From positions 62,001 to 126,000 of the forward strand of contig JAUKNK010000321.1 in assembly GCA_030765055.1 (NCBI GenBank): 64,000 bases of DNA, given 5' to 3'. The stretch is from Mantis religiosa (lineage: Eukaryota > Arthropoda > Insecta > Mantodea > Mantidae). The position numbers and the translations under genes are program-made. Positions 39,002 through 50,936 of this stretch are shown here, in pieces. Position 1 is the first letter of the stretch. The number at the start of each line of letters is the position of its first letter. The notes below the pieces were generated by a model. The model made no database searches and had not been told where the DNA came from. It saw only the letters and a program-made list of their open reading frames with translations.

Positions 39002-39540
39002 CCTTAAAGCTAAAGTTTTGCCATGTATGTATATGAAACACTTAACTACATGAAAGAAACCCTAAAATCATTCAAAACAAATGCAGAAGTTCATACACAT
39101 GATACTACAGCAAAGAACAATCTATTTATCAATTCACATAGAACCAAATTGTATGAAAGTAGCTTCACATATGCTGGTCTACATTTATTCAATAAACTAA
39201 CACAGAGTATAAAGAATATTGAGTCCAAACCAAAATTCAAAAAGGCTTTATTTAATTTCTTAATGGAGAGAAACTTTTATAGTGTAGAGGATTTCCTAAA
39301 TCATGAAATAGAGTAAACTCCATATTTGTGAACAATTACTTTTATATAGCATTTCTCTATGGTCTTTATATATTTTCTTTTTATTTCCTTTTCTACTTTA
39401 GACTTTTGTTGGATCCTGTATCTGTTACAGTTGTTAGTCTTATGTAACTTTTTATATTTATCTTTGTATCTTGAACTGACGTGTCCTATCACATATGTAT
39501 TATGTTCCAAAGGATGAAATAAATACAATACAATTACGGA
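39002..39540 (+). mobile_element. CR1-like LINE 3' segment
   Basis: Resumes the plus-strand LINE of 37,790-38,365: KVLPCMYMYETLNYMKETL, then THDTTAKNNLFINSHRTKLYESSFTYAGLHLFNKLTQS and FKKALFNFLMERNFYSVEDFLN, then a stop. The 3' UTR contains an AATAAA signal (39,519-39,526) and ends near ATACAATACAATTACGGA. Confidence 0.7.
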
Positions 39541-39757
39541 TAGTGAGTAATCTATAAAAACGGAGCCGCTGCCCGCCAAAGTGAGTGAGTCGGTAACTAC
39601 ACGCATGCGTGTGAACAGCTGTAAAAGTGAATTCTTTTGTGGTCAATGACCTTGCAAGTTGTATGTGTATGTGACGTAATTGTGTTTCTACAGAAATAAA
39701 GAGCAATTTTTGGTGTTTGTAACCTGGACTTTTAATTCTACGAACCCACAAAGTACA
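39541..39757 (+). repeat. partial Gypsy LTR (3' part)
   Basis: Contains a TATA-like box (CTATAAAAACGG), the family's GTATGTGACGTAATTGTG block, an AAATAAAGAGCA polyadenylation region and the end GAACCCACAAAGTACA. It starts inside the LTR, just after the LINE tail. No primer-binding site or gag follows. Confidence 0.7.
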
Positions 39758-39870
39758 ATTTCTAGAAATCCATCTCCTTCCCCCCAACGTTTCAGCGAGC
39801 TTTAATGTGAGCACTGCACTGCCCGGCTCTTTGATCTTGTTGCCCGTGCCGCCTGGAATCAATAATGTGT
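39758..39870 (-). repeat. unclassified repeat, right member of inverted pair
   Basis: Inverted copy of 37,645-37,765. It directly abuts the end of the LTR fragment. Confidence 0.65.
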
Positions 39871-40560
39871 TAGCGACAGTATGTTTACATGATGCATGGA
39901 ATAATTGCATTTTGTGGTCCCTAGCTGATTTGTTTATGCTTACTTTTCAAGTATATATTTTTATTTTAATACAAATCCAGTAATAAAATACATGATTTTA
40001 TAGTTTATACTTAAGCATGCATTCTGTATCTTGTTTCAATCTGTTTTGTAAGTGTCAACCTGTTTAAAAATTCATGATCATTCCGTATCTGTAAGTGATG
40101 AGATCTTTTTATGAAAATTCTGAGTCTCTGAGGTCTTTCAATTACCTGAATAACATCAACATTAAGCGATTCCTCAAATACCTCCCAAATATCTGCTGTC
40201 TTACAATACAGCAGTAGACAAGTTTCAGTCAAGTTAAAGTGAAGATGAAAGTTTATAATGCAAAGTAAAAGTAAATGTATAGTTTAAACCTAACCAGGAT
40301 TTCAACTTCTTTTATAATGCTGAAATAAAACTTTCCAAATAAAATATTTTTTAAATCCATGTCACATTGATTCACCATGGGTAACATTTTAGAAAATATA
40401 TTGCTTAGGTCTTTCATTCTATTAGCCTTGAACGGTTAAGTTGTGAAAACAGTAAATGTACTACACGGCAAAGCATGGAGACATATCAGAAGGAATGTTA
40501 ACCAACAGAGATGTTTGTGCAAGCCTATCACACATCCACAGCGAGATAGTGTGTGTACAC
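39871..40560. other. intergenic, no recognised feature
   Basis: AT-rich, no supported gene. Confidence 0.4.
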
Positions 40561-40564
40561 TCTG

Positions 40565-40995
40565 TTCAGAAGCAATTACTGTCCTCCACAGGAAAGTCTC
40601 CGAGGCCTGAGACACAGGGGGATTGCAGAAGGTTCACACACCCTTCCTGGACAAGTTTATGACACCCCATGTCAGTACTGTCCTCCACAGGAGAGAAAGT
40701 CTCCGAGGCCTGAGACGCAGGAGGATTGCAGAAGGTTCACACACCCTTCCTGGACAGGTTTATGACACCCCATGTCAGTACTGTCCTCCACAGGAGAGAA
40801 AGTCTCCGAGGCCTGAGACGCAGGGGGATTGCAGAAGGTTCACACACCCTTCCTGGACAGGTTTATGACACCCCATGTCAGTACTGTCCTCCACAGGAGA
40901 GAAAGTCTCCGGGCCCTGAGATGCAGGGGGATTGCAGAAGGTTCCCACACCCTTCCTGGACAGGTTTATGACACCCCATGTCAGTACAGTTACAG
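40565..40995. repeat. minisatellite, 103-bp unit, about 4 copies
   Basis: The unit contains CAGTACTGTCCTCCACAGGA, AAAGTCTCCGAGGCCTGAGA, GGGGGATTGCAGAAGGTTC, ACACACCCTTCCTGGACAGG and TTTATGACACCCCATGT. Copies begin near 40,570 (partial), 40,673, 40,776 and 40,879, followed by a partial unit. They differ at only a few positions, so the array is young. The unit length is not a multiple of three, so the open frames across it are incidental. Confidence 0.92.
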
Positions 40996-43224
40996 ACCAT
41001 TCAAAAACATTCTGACGGCTTCTACTTTTGTGAATGAATCTTCTCGGTTTCAGTGTACAGAGTGAACAGCGCACATGTTTTTTTAATGGTTCTGCTCTTT
41101 GTGTAGCATGCGTTCTCTGTCTCACACATTCACTGTCCTTGTCCCACTGTGTAAGGGGGCACATTCCTTTCAGGGACCTTCTTTGCATTGCTGGACAGTA
41201 GGTCTTCTGGACAATAATGTCTTAATACATCGACAGATGCAAGAAGTAATATATAATGTGATTGAATATTGCAAATGGAGAAAAAAGAGGGAATTTGTGA
41301 TGCGACAAATGGGCGGCTGCAATGGTAATTTACATTTGCATATATAATAATTAACTGGCTAACATTTCATATCAGACACACTGCTCGCAAGTGCTCTATT
41401 TGTGTTTCATCGCTTACTGAAGACTAGCTACATGTTAGTAGCAGAGGGGAGCAGCTAAGAATTTCCCCAAACTAGGGATTAAAAGAGATCTGGTTTTCCT
41501 GTTCCCTTTAATAAGTTCAAGATTGTGAAGTCCTCTCTTCATTTGCAATGAATTTTGTTTTTAATCTGAGAATTCCAAAATTTATGCTACAGTTTTGTAA
41601 GAAAACCTACTTCAAGAAAAATTCTTAACTTTTCCTTTTAGATTCTTCAAACAACATGAAAAAATATATTTTAAATTAATTTTCTAAAATATCTTGTGTC
41701 TTGTAATTACTCCTATTCCTACCTTTCCTACTTGTGTAGCATTAGGCACATTCATGTATTCATTAATTTATAATTTTCCATTTACTAATTTTGATAAATT
41801 AATCTCAGCTTTTGGTTATTTTTTGTAATTGAACAGACGCTCAGAAGAAATTTCTAACCCTAATTCTATTACATGGGAGAGGGTCGTTAATGTTGCTTGG
41901 GACAAGGCAGAGGTACTGTCCACCCAACACAAGAAGACAATGTAGAGGAATGTGTAATGTAATCACTTTTGTGGTTCGCATGATGTTTATGTTCACTGTC
42001 TGGATAGGATAAGGATGCTAGGTTCATCTAAAGTACATAGTGCTGTCACATAACTCACCCATACATAATACCTAGCACTGCAATTACTGAAACGAACATT
42101 ACATCTGGCAGCTTGGGTGACTCCTATGCACTCTCACAGATCCACTATGAGAGCAGATAAGCAGTTCAAACCCTTCACGCTCCTCAGACCCTGCTTGCTT
42201 TCTTGTAGTGACTTGACTTTACTGGATGTGTTCTATCAAAGCCCTCTGAGGGCCATATTCATGTTATCACTTCGGTCTAGACTATCTTCCGACTAACTTG
42301 GTCCAGACCAAAGGTGGTCTAACTTTTTGGTATTCATAGACAATAAAAAGCCTCGGACCAAGTAAAGCCATGGACCAGCACGGAGCAAATGTTACACAAC
42401 ATAGAAAGGTTCTTCTGCACATGCGCGAGTCCCATAGAGTGCTAAACAAACCACAATGTGCCTACAAGTTTATAAATCTCTGTGGTAGTTTCACAGCTGT
42501 TTCTTAATTATTCTTATGGTTGGTGCTGCTGTTTGAGGTTCGGTAACAAAGTTTGGTGCGCTGCGATATGGATAATATGAAAAAGCGTGGTATCGATTGA
42601 TCAGAGGAAGATCAATGTTGTCTCTAGTCTAAAAAGGAATGAACATTATAGAAAATAAATCCATGTCGACGAATACAAATATGATGTGACATGAAATGCT
42701 ATTCTCCGAGGGAGTTTGTGACATCCATTGTGTAGCTACTACTACTACTACTGCTGATGCTAGACATTAGAGAGGTCCTGTGTTAAACTCCTCAGTGACT
42801 GAAACGGAAGCATGAAGGGCTGCTTCATGCATATTTTGTTTAACTACCATGTAACACAAAAAAGTGAAGAAACAAGTGAGATTTGGACAAAGTTCTTGGG
42901 AAGTGTAAATGGCTATTTTTGGTAAAACATTACAATATTGTTTAACAAAAAACATGGCTACAAAAGTGATCATGCCAACAAAGAAATATTCTGTAAAATA
43001 CTGAGTTGAATGACAACTTCTGCATTTTAAATTAACCACTGTTTTGCTTTATCCCTGGTAGCCATCCCCTCCATCACCATGGATAATCAAGAGTATAACG
43101 AAGCTCAGAAAACCTTGGTTTTCTTGGCTGTTAAACTGAAAAATATGCCTGTGACTCAAAAAGTCAAAGACTTTACTCTTTTAAAGTATAAAATTGAAAG
43201 AAGCATAGATACAGTGAAGCACAA
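40996..43224. other. long intergenic stretch, no supported gene
   Basis: Mostly AT-rich with scattered simple repeats (an ACT run near 42,737). GAGGGCCATATTCATG at about 42,248 resembles a Harbinger terminus, but I found no partner. A 49-codon frame from an ATG at 43,080 (MDNQEYNEAQKTLVF, then LKNMPVTQKVKDFTLLKYKI) is unrecognised. Confidence 0.35.
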
Positions 43225-43342
43225 CTTAGCACAAAAGTGAATTGAGAAGATATTGACACACTGCTTCACTCACACTGTTTTTTCACAGGACATGTTTCGA
43301 GAGCTTTTGCTCTTATCAACAGCTGGAACTCGACTAGTGCAC
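43225..43342 (-). mobile_element. PLE D-type 3'-end relic
   Basis: Matches the 3' terminus of PLE D: CACAAAAGTGAAT, ATATTGACACA, TGCTTCACTCACACTGTTT, CACAGGACATGTTTC and CTCGACTAGTGCA. It holds a hammerhead-like relic on the minus strand (43,325-43,284) with CUGUUGA, stem II AGAGC-AAAA-GCUCU, GAAA, CAUGU, C and CUG. Core A6 is changed to U. The R1-like LINE starts immediately after it. Confidence 0.75.
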
Positions 43343-43356
43343 TACTTCCACATAAA

Positions 43357-44049
43357 ATGGCAGTCCCTCAGGGAACGTTGAACATCAAATGCCAAGGTAA
43401 ATCCTTTGCCGATATTTTAAAGACTGTGAAACAAGGTGTTGATATCGACAAACTTGGGGTGAAAATAAAGACTATTAAGAAGACTGATAAGGAAGACCTC
43501 GTGCTTACAGTGGAAGGAGAAGGTAAAGATACCGCCTTAAAACAGGAAATAGAGCGTAACCTTAAAGAGCTGGACATGAGTCTGAGACGGAAAGATGCCT
43601 CCATTCTGCTCTATGGAATCGACCAGGTAGTCACGAGGCAATTTTGCAAGCCGCCATTGCTACGAAACTAGGCATCCAGGCCTCTGAAATACTTGTTAGT
43701 TCTCTGCAGCCTGGCCGCTTTGGGAATCTAAATGCTTCTATTGCTGTACCTATGGAGTACTCTCGACAGATGCTACAGAAACGAAGAATACAGATAGGTT
43801 GGACAGACTGTCACGTGAGGGAACGGGTTATGATACCCAGATGCTATAGGTGCTTTGAGTTAGGTCACCGATCGTACCAATGCAAGGCAGCAGTAAACCG
43901 GTAAGACGATTGTTTGAACTGTGGCGAGAAAGGTCACCATGCGAAGGACTGTACGAACTCTCCGTTCTGCATTAAATGCAAGAAAGAGGGCTATAAATTT
44001 GACCAAATTAAATGCCCTATGTTTCGCAAGTTGGTGTTAGCTGCTTGAG
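43357..44049 (+). pseudogene. R1-like LINE gag (broken)
   Basis: ATG at 43,357 opens MAVPQGTLNIKCQGKSFADILK. The frame shifts near 43,640 and resumes as QAAIATKLGIQASEILVSSL and RIQIGWTDCHVRERVMIPRCYRCFELGHRSYQC. After a stop near 43,900 come CLNCGEKGHHAKDC and CIKCKKEGYKFDQIKC. The three CCHC knuckles and the IGW.xCxVRER block are typical of R1-group gag proteins. The KCPMF region overlaps the start of the pol frame. Confidence 0.8.
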
Positions 44050-44071
44050 CCAGAAAGTTGTGATCCACGTG

Positions 44072-46938
44072 ATGCATCCACATCACAATCGTCTACTTCA
44101 GGTTAATTTAAGGCGGTCAAATGCCTGTCATGATACGGCGCAAGCTACGGCAGTAAGCCGAGAAGTGGGTGTGATAGTTGCTTGCGAACCAAACAAAAAG
44201 CGGGTGTCTGCTGGTGGTTGGCTCACAGATACACGGTGTGATGTCGCCGTGTATTTTCTGAATAAAAAACTGGAGATGCTGAAGTTTCGAGCGGAGACTG
44301 CTTACCTCTGTGTGTATTTCCGGCACTGCCATATTTTCTGTTGTTATGTTTCTCCGAATATTTCCTTGGATGATTTTAGGAGCGCTGTCGATCATCTCAT
44401 GAGGGACTGCCGAAGCACCGGAGGGGAATGCATTCTTCTGGGTGACATTAATAGCAAATCGCCACAATGGGGATCACCAGTTACTGATCGTCGAGGCGCA
44501 TACTGGACAGATTGGATGGCCACCCTGGATCTTGAAGCCCATAATACAGGCACTGTTCTCACTTTTGTCAGAGATACTTCTGAGTCCTTCATTGACGTCA
44601 CCTGTTCGACGCAGACCATAGCAGCTCGAATTGCGGACTGGCAGGTTCTGGAAGATGAATCACTTAGTGATCACCGGTTCATCTATTTTGAACTTACGGG
44701 GACTCCCTATCGCAAACAGATCCATGTGGAGAAGCGGAAAGTTGACTGTGACTGGGCATCCTTGACTCGAGTCTTAAAGAATGCCTGTGAGCTAAGCCAG
44801 ATAAAGCGATCTAAAGCACGCAACCAGCGAGTACCATATTGGTGGAATAGTGAGATTGAAGTGCAACGAGCTACTTGTATTCAGAAGCGGAGAATCCTGA
44901 CTCGCCTCCGTCGACGACATCTGGATTCCGATGAGCTGGAGACAGCGAGGGAGGCCTATAAGCGGCGCAGACGGCAGCTTACTCGTCTCATATTCCAATC
45001 TAAATGTAATAGCTGGATAAATATCTGTGATGAGTTGAACAATGACATTTGGGGTGCTGGCTACAAGATTGGTAGTGGGAGATTGATAAATCCCCTGCCT
45101 GTGAATCTGAGTACCGTCCGTAAAAAAGAGATAACAACTGCCTTATTCCCTTTCCGAGAGGATACCTTGGACCTAAGAGGCCGGAGTATGGCTGTAGAAC
45201 TCTTCACTATGGACGAACTCGCCACGGTGGTCAATAAAATGCAGACAGGCAAGGCACCTAGCATTGATGGTATAACCCCAGCAATAGTCAAAGCTGCAGT
45301 TAAATTAATGCCCGGTTGGATTTTGGAGGTGCTGAACACGCTCTTAGTGCAACAGGATTTCCCGGATACCTGGAAGTGTGCTAAGGTCGTCTTCCTCCTG
45401 AAGGGAGGGAAATCACCATTAGTTTCGTCTGCATATAGACCACTATGTCTGTTGAACACACTCAGTAAGTTGTTTGAAGGACTGCTCAAACTCCGATTGG
45501 AAAGGGAGATCTTGGCCAGCGGCGGCTTCTCCGATAAGCAATACGGGTTCAGGAAAGGCCGCTCTACTATACAGGCTATTGCGGCTGTGCTTCGGATTCG
45601 AGACGACTTGCGTGGGAAATGGGCTGGCTTACTGACGACCTTAGATGTACGCAACGCGTTTAATACCGCCTCGTGGAGCCTTATCCTCCAGTGTCTTAGA
45701 CAAAGAAACATCTCGCCATACCTGTTAAATATATTGACATCGTATTTTCATGCAAGGACGATACTCATTGATAAACATAAGCTTCCTATCACGGCCGGTG
45801 TGCCTCAGGGTTCCATTCTTGGGCCTACTTTGTGGAACATCCTGTATGATGGAGTTCTCCGGTTGCAGCTTCCTGAAGGTGTACACCAAGTTGCGTTTGC
45901 GGACGACTTGGCACTACTTGTTGGTGCGGAGGACGACCAAGATCTAATATATCGCATAATGAATCATTGCGACGTATTGATAGGTGGATGACCTACCACC
46001 GGCTCGAATTAGCACCACAGAAAACTGAGGCAGTCATTTTGAAGGGTCCTAGGCAGCGTGCACATATTTCCTTTATGCTAAGGCACACACTGATAGTACC
46101 ACAAAAGGCTATCCGGTACCTGGGAGTCAAGCTGGATGAACACCTCACCTTTGGCGAGCACATTAAAACTGTGACCAAGAAAGCGGAAGAAAAGGCCTCC
46201 CAACTTGCCCGACTCATGCCCAATATTGGTGGTCCGCGGTCCATGAAGCGCCAAATGTTATGCGGTGTAGTATATTCTTTCTGCTCTATGCTGCACCAAT
46301 CTAGTACACTGCCCTTAACAGGAAGAAATACGCCACAATGATGGAACTTGTGCAAAGAAAAGTGCTTCTGCGCTCAATTTGTGCCTACCGAACTGTTTCC
46401 AATAGGGCATTACAGGTTGTGAGTGGGGCCCTCCCAATTGACCTGCTGGTTAAAGAACGTCAGCTACTCAGTGACCCGAATACCTGCCAATCTCTTGACG
46501 TTAAACACCTGATCAGAGACCACATGATTGCGCAATGGCAAGCGCGATGGACAGCAACCACCATCGTAGGCCAATAGACTAAACGGCTGATACCCGATGT
46601 GCGCCGATGGTTGCGCTGCAAACATAGAAACCTGGATTATTTCCTCACGTAGATTCTGACAGGCCATGGGCGATTTAAGAATTACGCCTTTCGCATGGGA
46701 AAAAGTGATTCCACCTCCTGCAACTATTGTACTTCTGAGGATTCTGTAGCACACACCTTCTTTATCTGCCCGCGATGGGACGGCCTGCGCAGAGAGGCGT
46801 ATAGTAAACTAAATGCAACGCTCACACCTGAGAACCTAGGGATCACCATGCTGCAGAGCAAACAATCTTGGAACATAGTGCAACAACTGGCCAGGGCTAT
46901 CATGTCAACTAAGGAGCGAGCTGAAAGGATGCTGCCCT
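44072..46938 (+). pseudogene. R1-like LINE endonuclease and reverse transcriptase (broken)
   Basis: The main frame (to 45,991) carries the AP endonuclease (LLQVNLRRSNACHDTA, VACEPNKK, CYVSPNISLDDF, ILLGDINSKSPQWGS, LSDHRFIYFEL), then VPYWWNSEIEVQRA, then the RT (GKAPSIDGITPAIVK, YRPLCLLNTLSKLFEGL, QYGFRKGRSTIQA, TTLDVRNAFNTASW, GVPQGSILGPTLWNILYDG and the active site VAFADDLALLV). Frameshifts near 45,975 and 46,340 and stops near 46,577 and 46,650 split the C-terminus, which still shows WMTYHRLELAPQKTE, YLGVKLDEHLTFGEHI and the zinc motif CNYCTSEDSVAHTFFIC. There is no RNase H, consistent with the R1 group. Confidence 0.85.
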
Positions 46939-47146
46939 AAGTTCTTCTACTTCCCCTTCGCAGATTAATCTCCTGCATATTGTCCAACAAAGACGGTGAC
47001 CTGAATTATAGCTGCCATACTGAAGAGATGCAAGCATTGCAGTCCCAGTATGGTCTGCTGTGAGAGTAAGGGTTTTTAGTTGGTAGAAATCCAACTCACC
47101 ATGCATAGTGGTGTCCAAGAGGATTTTTCCCTTACTATAAACAAGT

Positions 47147-47357
47147 AGTGGTCGTGGTGGTGGTGGTGGTGGTGGTGGTGGTGGTGGTGGTGGTGGTGGT
47201 GGTGGTGGTGGTGGTGGTGGTGGTGGTGGTGGTGGTGGTGGTCGTGGCGGTGGTGGTCTTGGCGGTAGCGGTTGCGGCAGCGGGAGCGGGGGCGGGGGCG
47301 GCGGCAGCAGCAGCAGCAGTAGTAGTGGTGGCAGCGGTAGTAGTAGCAGTAGTAGCA
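47147..47357. repeat. (TGG)n microsatellite with degenerate triplet tail
   Basis: About 90 bp of pure TGG (47,154-47,242) grade into imperfect GGY, GGC, AGC and AGT triplets to 47,357. Long frames of poly-Val, poly-Gly, poly-His and poly-Pro across it are artefacts of the repeat. Confidence 0.95.
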
Positions 47358-49080
47358 TTTTACACAAATCTCCATTTTTCTTAGATGCTTCCGAGGACAG
47401 ACCAGATGTCCAAAAACAAAAATGTAAACTATTTTACTCCAGAGGATGCAGAAACAGGTCATTATATATAATCACGAAATAAAATAGGATTCCATTTGTT
47501 AAAGTTGATTGCAATTTGTGTCAATATTTTCTGGTGGGTTGCGAATCATAATTAATGAAGGAACATTTGAATTGATCTGGTATACCTACTTATAGTTTAC
47601 AACCAGGGCATAACGTCAATGGATGTGGGATATGTGTTGCACACTCTGTAATTTTGATCAAAGTAATTGCAAAATTGGTGTTCGTTATAATTTTGTGGTA
47701 CTCGATCGTGTTAACCTCACTAAACGTCAAGCTTTCCTAAACATTACGATTTGAATTCCCGTCACTGTGCAAAAGCTGGTCGTAGTGTCTTTCGAAACAA
47801 AGCTTGTGTCAATGGTACTTGCCTGCTAGAGGAAAGTGATGCTGTCCGCTTGTCCCTTGTTATTTACTAAGTCAGATCATTTACATTTTGTGTTAACACT
47901 TACGCTTGCATTATTGCATTTATAGTCGTAAATATGGAGTAAATAGAGTTTAGTTTTGCTTTTTGTATGTGTGTTTTTCAAGACGATTGCTCTGTCTTGT
48001 AACACCTAGTATTTCCGGAGCATTAAAAGGTATAGCTTAACTGATAATTCATGGATCAGGAATTCACTATTGACAAATCCAATTCAGAAACGGCGATTGT
48101 CTTAAAAAGTATAGGTCATGCTATAGCCTTATATTGTCGGGCAATAAGTTCTATTAAATATCATTCCAATTTGAGCAAATAGCACTCATCATTTAATTTT
48201 GTTCGTATGAATTACCTGTTTTCTTAAATTCTTTATCTTGAAAATCAGAAACAACTGCGAATCAAAAGTGAGAAGAACGTTTTTAAAAAATGTCAGCGAT
48301 AGTCGATCTTGATTGGTGAAATTCTATTAACAGATCCCCACAGTCTATAGTCCTACCCACAAGATAGAAAGTGGGAGGAAAGGATTGAGGGTGTGAGTTT
48401 TATCTATAATACAACGTAGCTGCAAACCATATAAACTAAGCCTCTTGTGAGTTTGTTGGGAAAAAATGAGACACAGCTAATGACACCATATTATAAGGAT
48501 ATCAGAAATCAAATGGGAAATTAGTTTAAGGACTTCAAACTGAAAAAACGAAAAGTATCCCAAGCAACCGAAAAAAATTAATTAAGTATGTACAAATGTA
48601 AAATCATTATAAGAGGTTCGAAATGCAAAGACAAAGAATATTTTTAGAAAATAAAGACTGCTATATCTACATGGGTACACGCACAATCAAACTTTACCTA
48701 AAAATTCACTTTAAATGTTTGAGGATACATTTGATGTATTACGAATTTAAAGTTAATTATATTTTAATCATTGTGCTGTCTGCACGTATTACTTATCTAA
48801 CTACTGATATTTTTCATAAAACTTGAGCTTCGTTTATGAGTACTGACAAGGTATTAGGACCTAAGGTGTTGAGATGGCTGGCTATGAGCTACGTATGAAG
48901 TTGTTAAACTATTTGTTAACTGTGATGTGACGCATGAGTACCGCAGTACTGTGTACTGTTGTATCACAAAGTAGATATCGATAGTAATTTTCAAACATGG
49001 AAACTTTAAAATGAAAGTCAGCTCGGTCGGTTGTGTACTGCCAAAGCAGAAGGTTTATTTGGAATGTTTTCCAGTTCTGC
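47358..49080. other. intergenic, no recognised feature
   Basis: AT-rich. The 67-codon frame at 48,623-48,826 has no recognisable motif. Nothing else stands out. Confidence 0.4.
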
Positions 49081-49084
49081 ACGA

Positions 49085-49628
49085 AGGAAAAGCAAAGCGG
49101 TTTAGATTTTTCTTTTGCGAAGGATAGTGGCAAGAACTGCTACATCATTAGCAAAAAGTGAAGCCACAATAAAAACGATCGTTAAAGAACTTTAAAAACC
49201 TAGGATTTCAGATACACTAGTTACCAGTCCAGTTAAACAACGTTATCGGAAAAAGAATAAATTTCGATAACTGCTTCGATCATGCAACTTTTATGAGGTA
49301 TTATGAAGAGCGTAAAGGAATTGAAACATAGAAGTTATCCTATGCTGTAAAGGAGAAAATTAATTTCAGCTCTGGGCAGAAAATGTTCTGGCGAATATTA
49401 AAGGAAATGGGACTTAGTTTTAAGAAATGTAAGAATATTCGGAACATTTTAGTGCAACCACAGGAACTGCCTTATCACTGCGATTTAAATCCCATTGAAC
49501 TGATATGGAGTATCATTATACAAACAATAGAGAAAAATGTGTGTTCTATGACTTTAAACGCACTTAAAGGACTAAACACGCAGTGTATAAACGACAATAC
49601 AGCGCACCATATATTCTGCCTTCAATAA
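49085..49628 (+). pseudogene. IS630/Tc1-type transposase, internally deleted
   Basis: The pieces in order are: ARTATSLAKSEATIKTIVKEL, then VKEKINFSSGQKMFWRILKEMGLSFKKCKNIRNILVQ (second HTH), then directly ELPYHCDLNPIELIWSIIIQTIEKNV (the region of the last acidic residue). The central core with the first two catalytic residues is absent, so the copy is an internal deletion derivative. It belongs to the same DDE_3 group as 34.9 kb and 23.9 kb. Stops and frameshifts in the first 250 bp. Confidence 0.7.
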
Positions 49629-49817
49629 TGTATTACTCGACAGAGCGTTGAGGCGTATCGACTTTCAGGTCACCAGCGCTGTGATCGTCTCTTATCGGGT
49701 CTTATCTGGTCGATTAGAGGAGTGAAATATTAGTAAGTTGATGTACAGTAAGTTACGAAACACAAATAGAGCGATTGGAAGCTGCGTGTGTCTATATGTT
49801 TTCTCGCGCCTGCCGAT

Positions 49818-50529
49818 CAGGGACATATTTAAGGGGGGAGGGTCCAGGGGGTCTAGACCACCCAAATGAATTATAATTTCAAACCTTTAATAAATATTTG
49901 AAATAAAACCTAGTTTAAAATAAATCGAAAAAAGTTCAATCAAGCTTCTCATCTTAACGTCTCTATTCACTGTCAGGCAAACATGAAGCTATTTAAGAAA
50001 TAAACGAAAAGCTACTGCACAGCACCTGTAGAACTCGTTAAAATAGACAAATAATGTCACTTACAATAATGTATTGCAAAGTTAACCAATTCCGATATAT
50101 TATAATTTGTTGAATAGAATTTCCAGATACTTACTTAAAGGTATGTAATTTTTAACTTCTAAGTTTCTATTCCCTTTTTCATTTAAGGAGAACTAACACT
50201 TCAAATGCATCAAACAGTGGTTCGCTTTTTAAATATATGATCACTGCTTATATCACTTTATCTCAGGTATAAGAACAAAAAAACGTGCAATGTGCAAGAC
50301 CTTTCTACATACTTTATCCAAACAATCAAGACAAAAACAAACTTTTCTAAGAACATTTTGTAGAAGCTTGGGTGGAGAAAGTAATGTGAATATAATATAT
50401 TACATGTGCTTTTAATTTTACAAACATGATAAAAGCACATCCTTGATTAATTATTTATTGAAAGCAAATAATTCATTGTAAATTTTTGGATCCCATCCCC
50501 CCGGAAATTGACCTCTAAATACGTGCCTG
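49818..50529. mobile_element. non-autonomous hAT element (MITE)
   Basis: A perfect 8-bp target duplication, CTGCCGAT (49,810-49,817 and 50,530-50,537), flanks inverted ends CAGGGACATATTTAAGGG and CAGGCACGTATTTAGAGG (inward from the right). The 712-bp interior is AT-rich with no transposase. Length of duplication and CAGG ends identify it as hAT. Confidence 0.85.
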
Positions 50530-50537
50530 CTGCCGAT

Positions 50538-50936
50538 ATATGGCACAATGCTGGCCAGAAGACATAATGACATCTGAACAGACTATACATACACTGGACT
50601 CGCCGTGTATGTGCGATAAGCTCAGGTAAACATCTCTGTGTTGCGAATTTTTCACGATATGCTTTCTCGCTTTGCCATGTAGTACTTATATGTTGTGACA
50701 TGGTGTTTAACTCTCCTCCCCTCTGATAGCCAGGTGTACGGAGTAAGCACATAACAGCGCCTCCACTGCCAAGCATCTTCATAAATGTCCCTTGTAATAT
50801 CTTTTAATATTATCTTATTATGAAGCTTCGGTTTAATCTCTTATTTCAAGCTAGCAAAATAAACAATCCCTCTGTTATTGTTATGCTACAAGCGGAAGAT
50901 TCGGAGACCCTTGTCTCTCCTTCCTTCTCTTAACCC
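50538..50936. other. intergenic, no recognised feature
   Basis: Originally contiguous with the sequence before 49,810. No ORF in either orientation has support. Confidence 0.35.

Larger units (their letters stand above)
43343..47146 (+). mobile_element. R1-like non-LTR retrotransposon, decayed
   Basis: A gag with zinc knuckles is followed by an endonuclease-RT protein ending in a CCHC motif, all on plus. There is no RNase H, unlike the LINE at 6.4-11.6 kb. At least four frame breaks separate the pieces. The 3' UTR ends at a (TGG)n tract with no poly(A), and the 5' end abuts a PLE relic. Codon use and GC content are higher than the surroundings. Confidence 0.8.

Noticed and set aside
40565..40995. 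CRISPR-like array of regular repeats
   Set aside because: The 103-bp units are head-to-tail copies with no unique spacers, and the DNA is eukaryotic. It is a minisatellite.
40623..41188. Repetitive protein-coding gene (HTLPGQVYDTPCQYCPPQE units)
   Set aside because: The unit length is not a multiple of three, so all frames read similar peptides. No start context or conserved partner.
42248..42345. Second Harbinger element, from the GGGCCATATTCAT terminus
   Set aside because: No matching inverted end or 3-bp duplication was found downstream. Insufficient evidence.
46909..47462. Long frames of poly-Pro, poly-His, poly-Val and poly-Gly on both strands
   Set aside because: They are translations of the (TGG)n tract in different frames. 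No conserved sequence flanks them.
50258..50782. Minus-strand ORFs near the hAT MITE as small genes
   Set aside because: They span the MITE end and its target duplication, so they arose by insertion.
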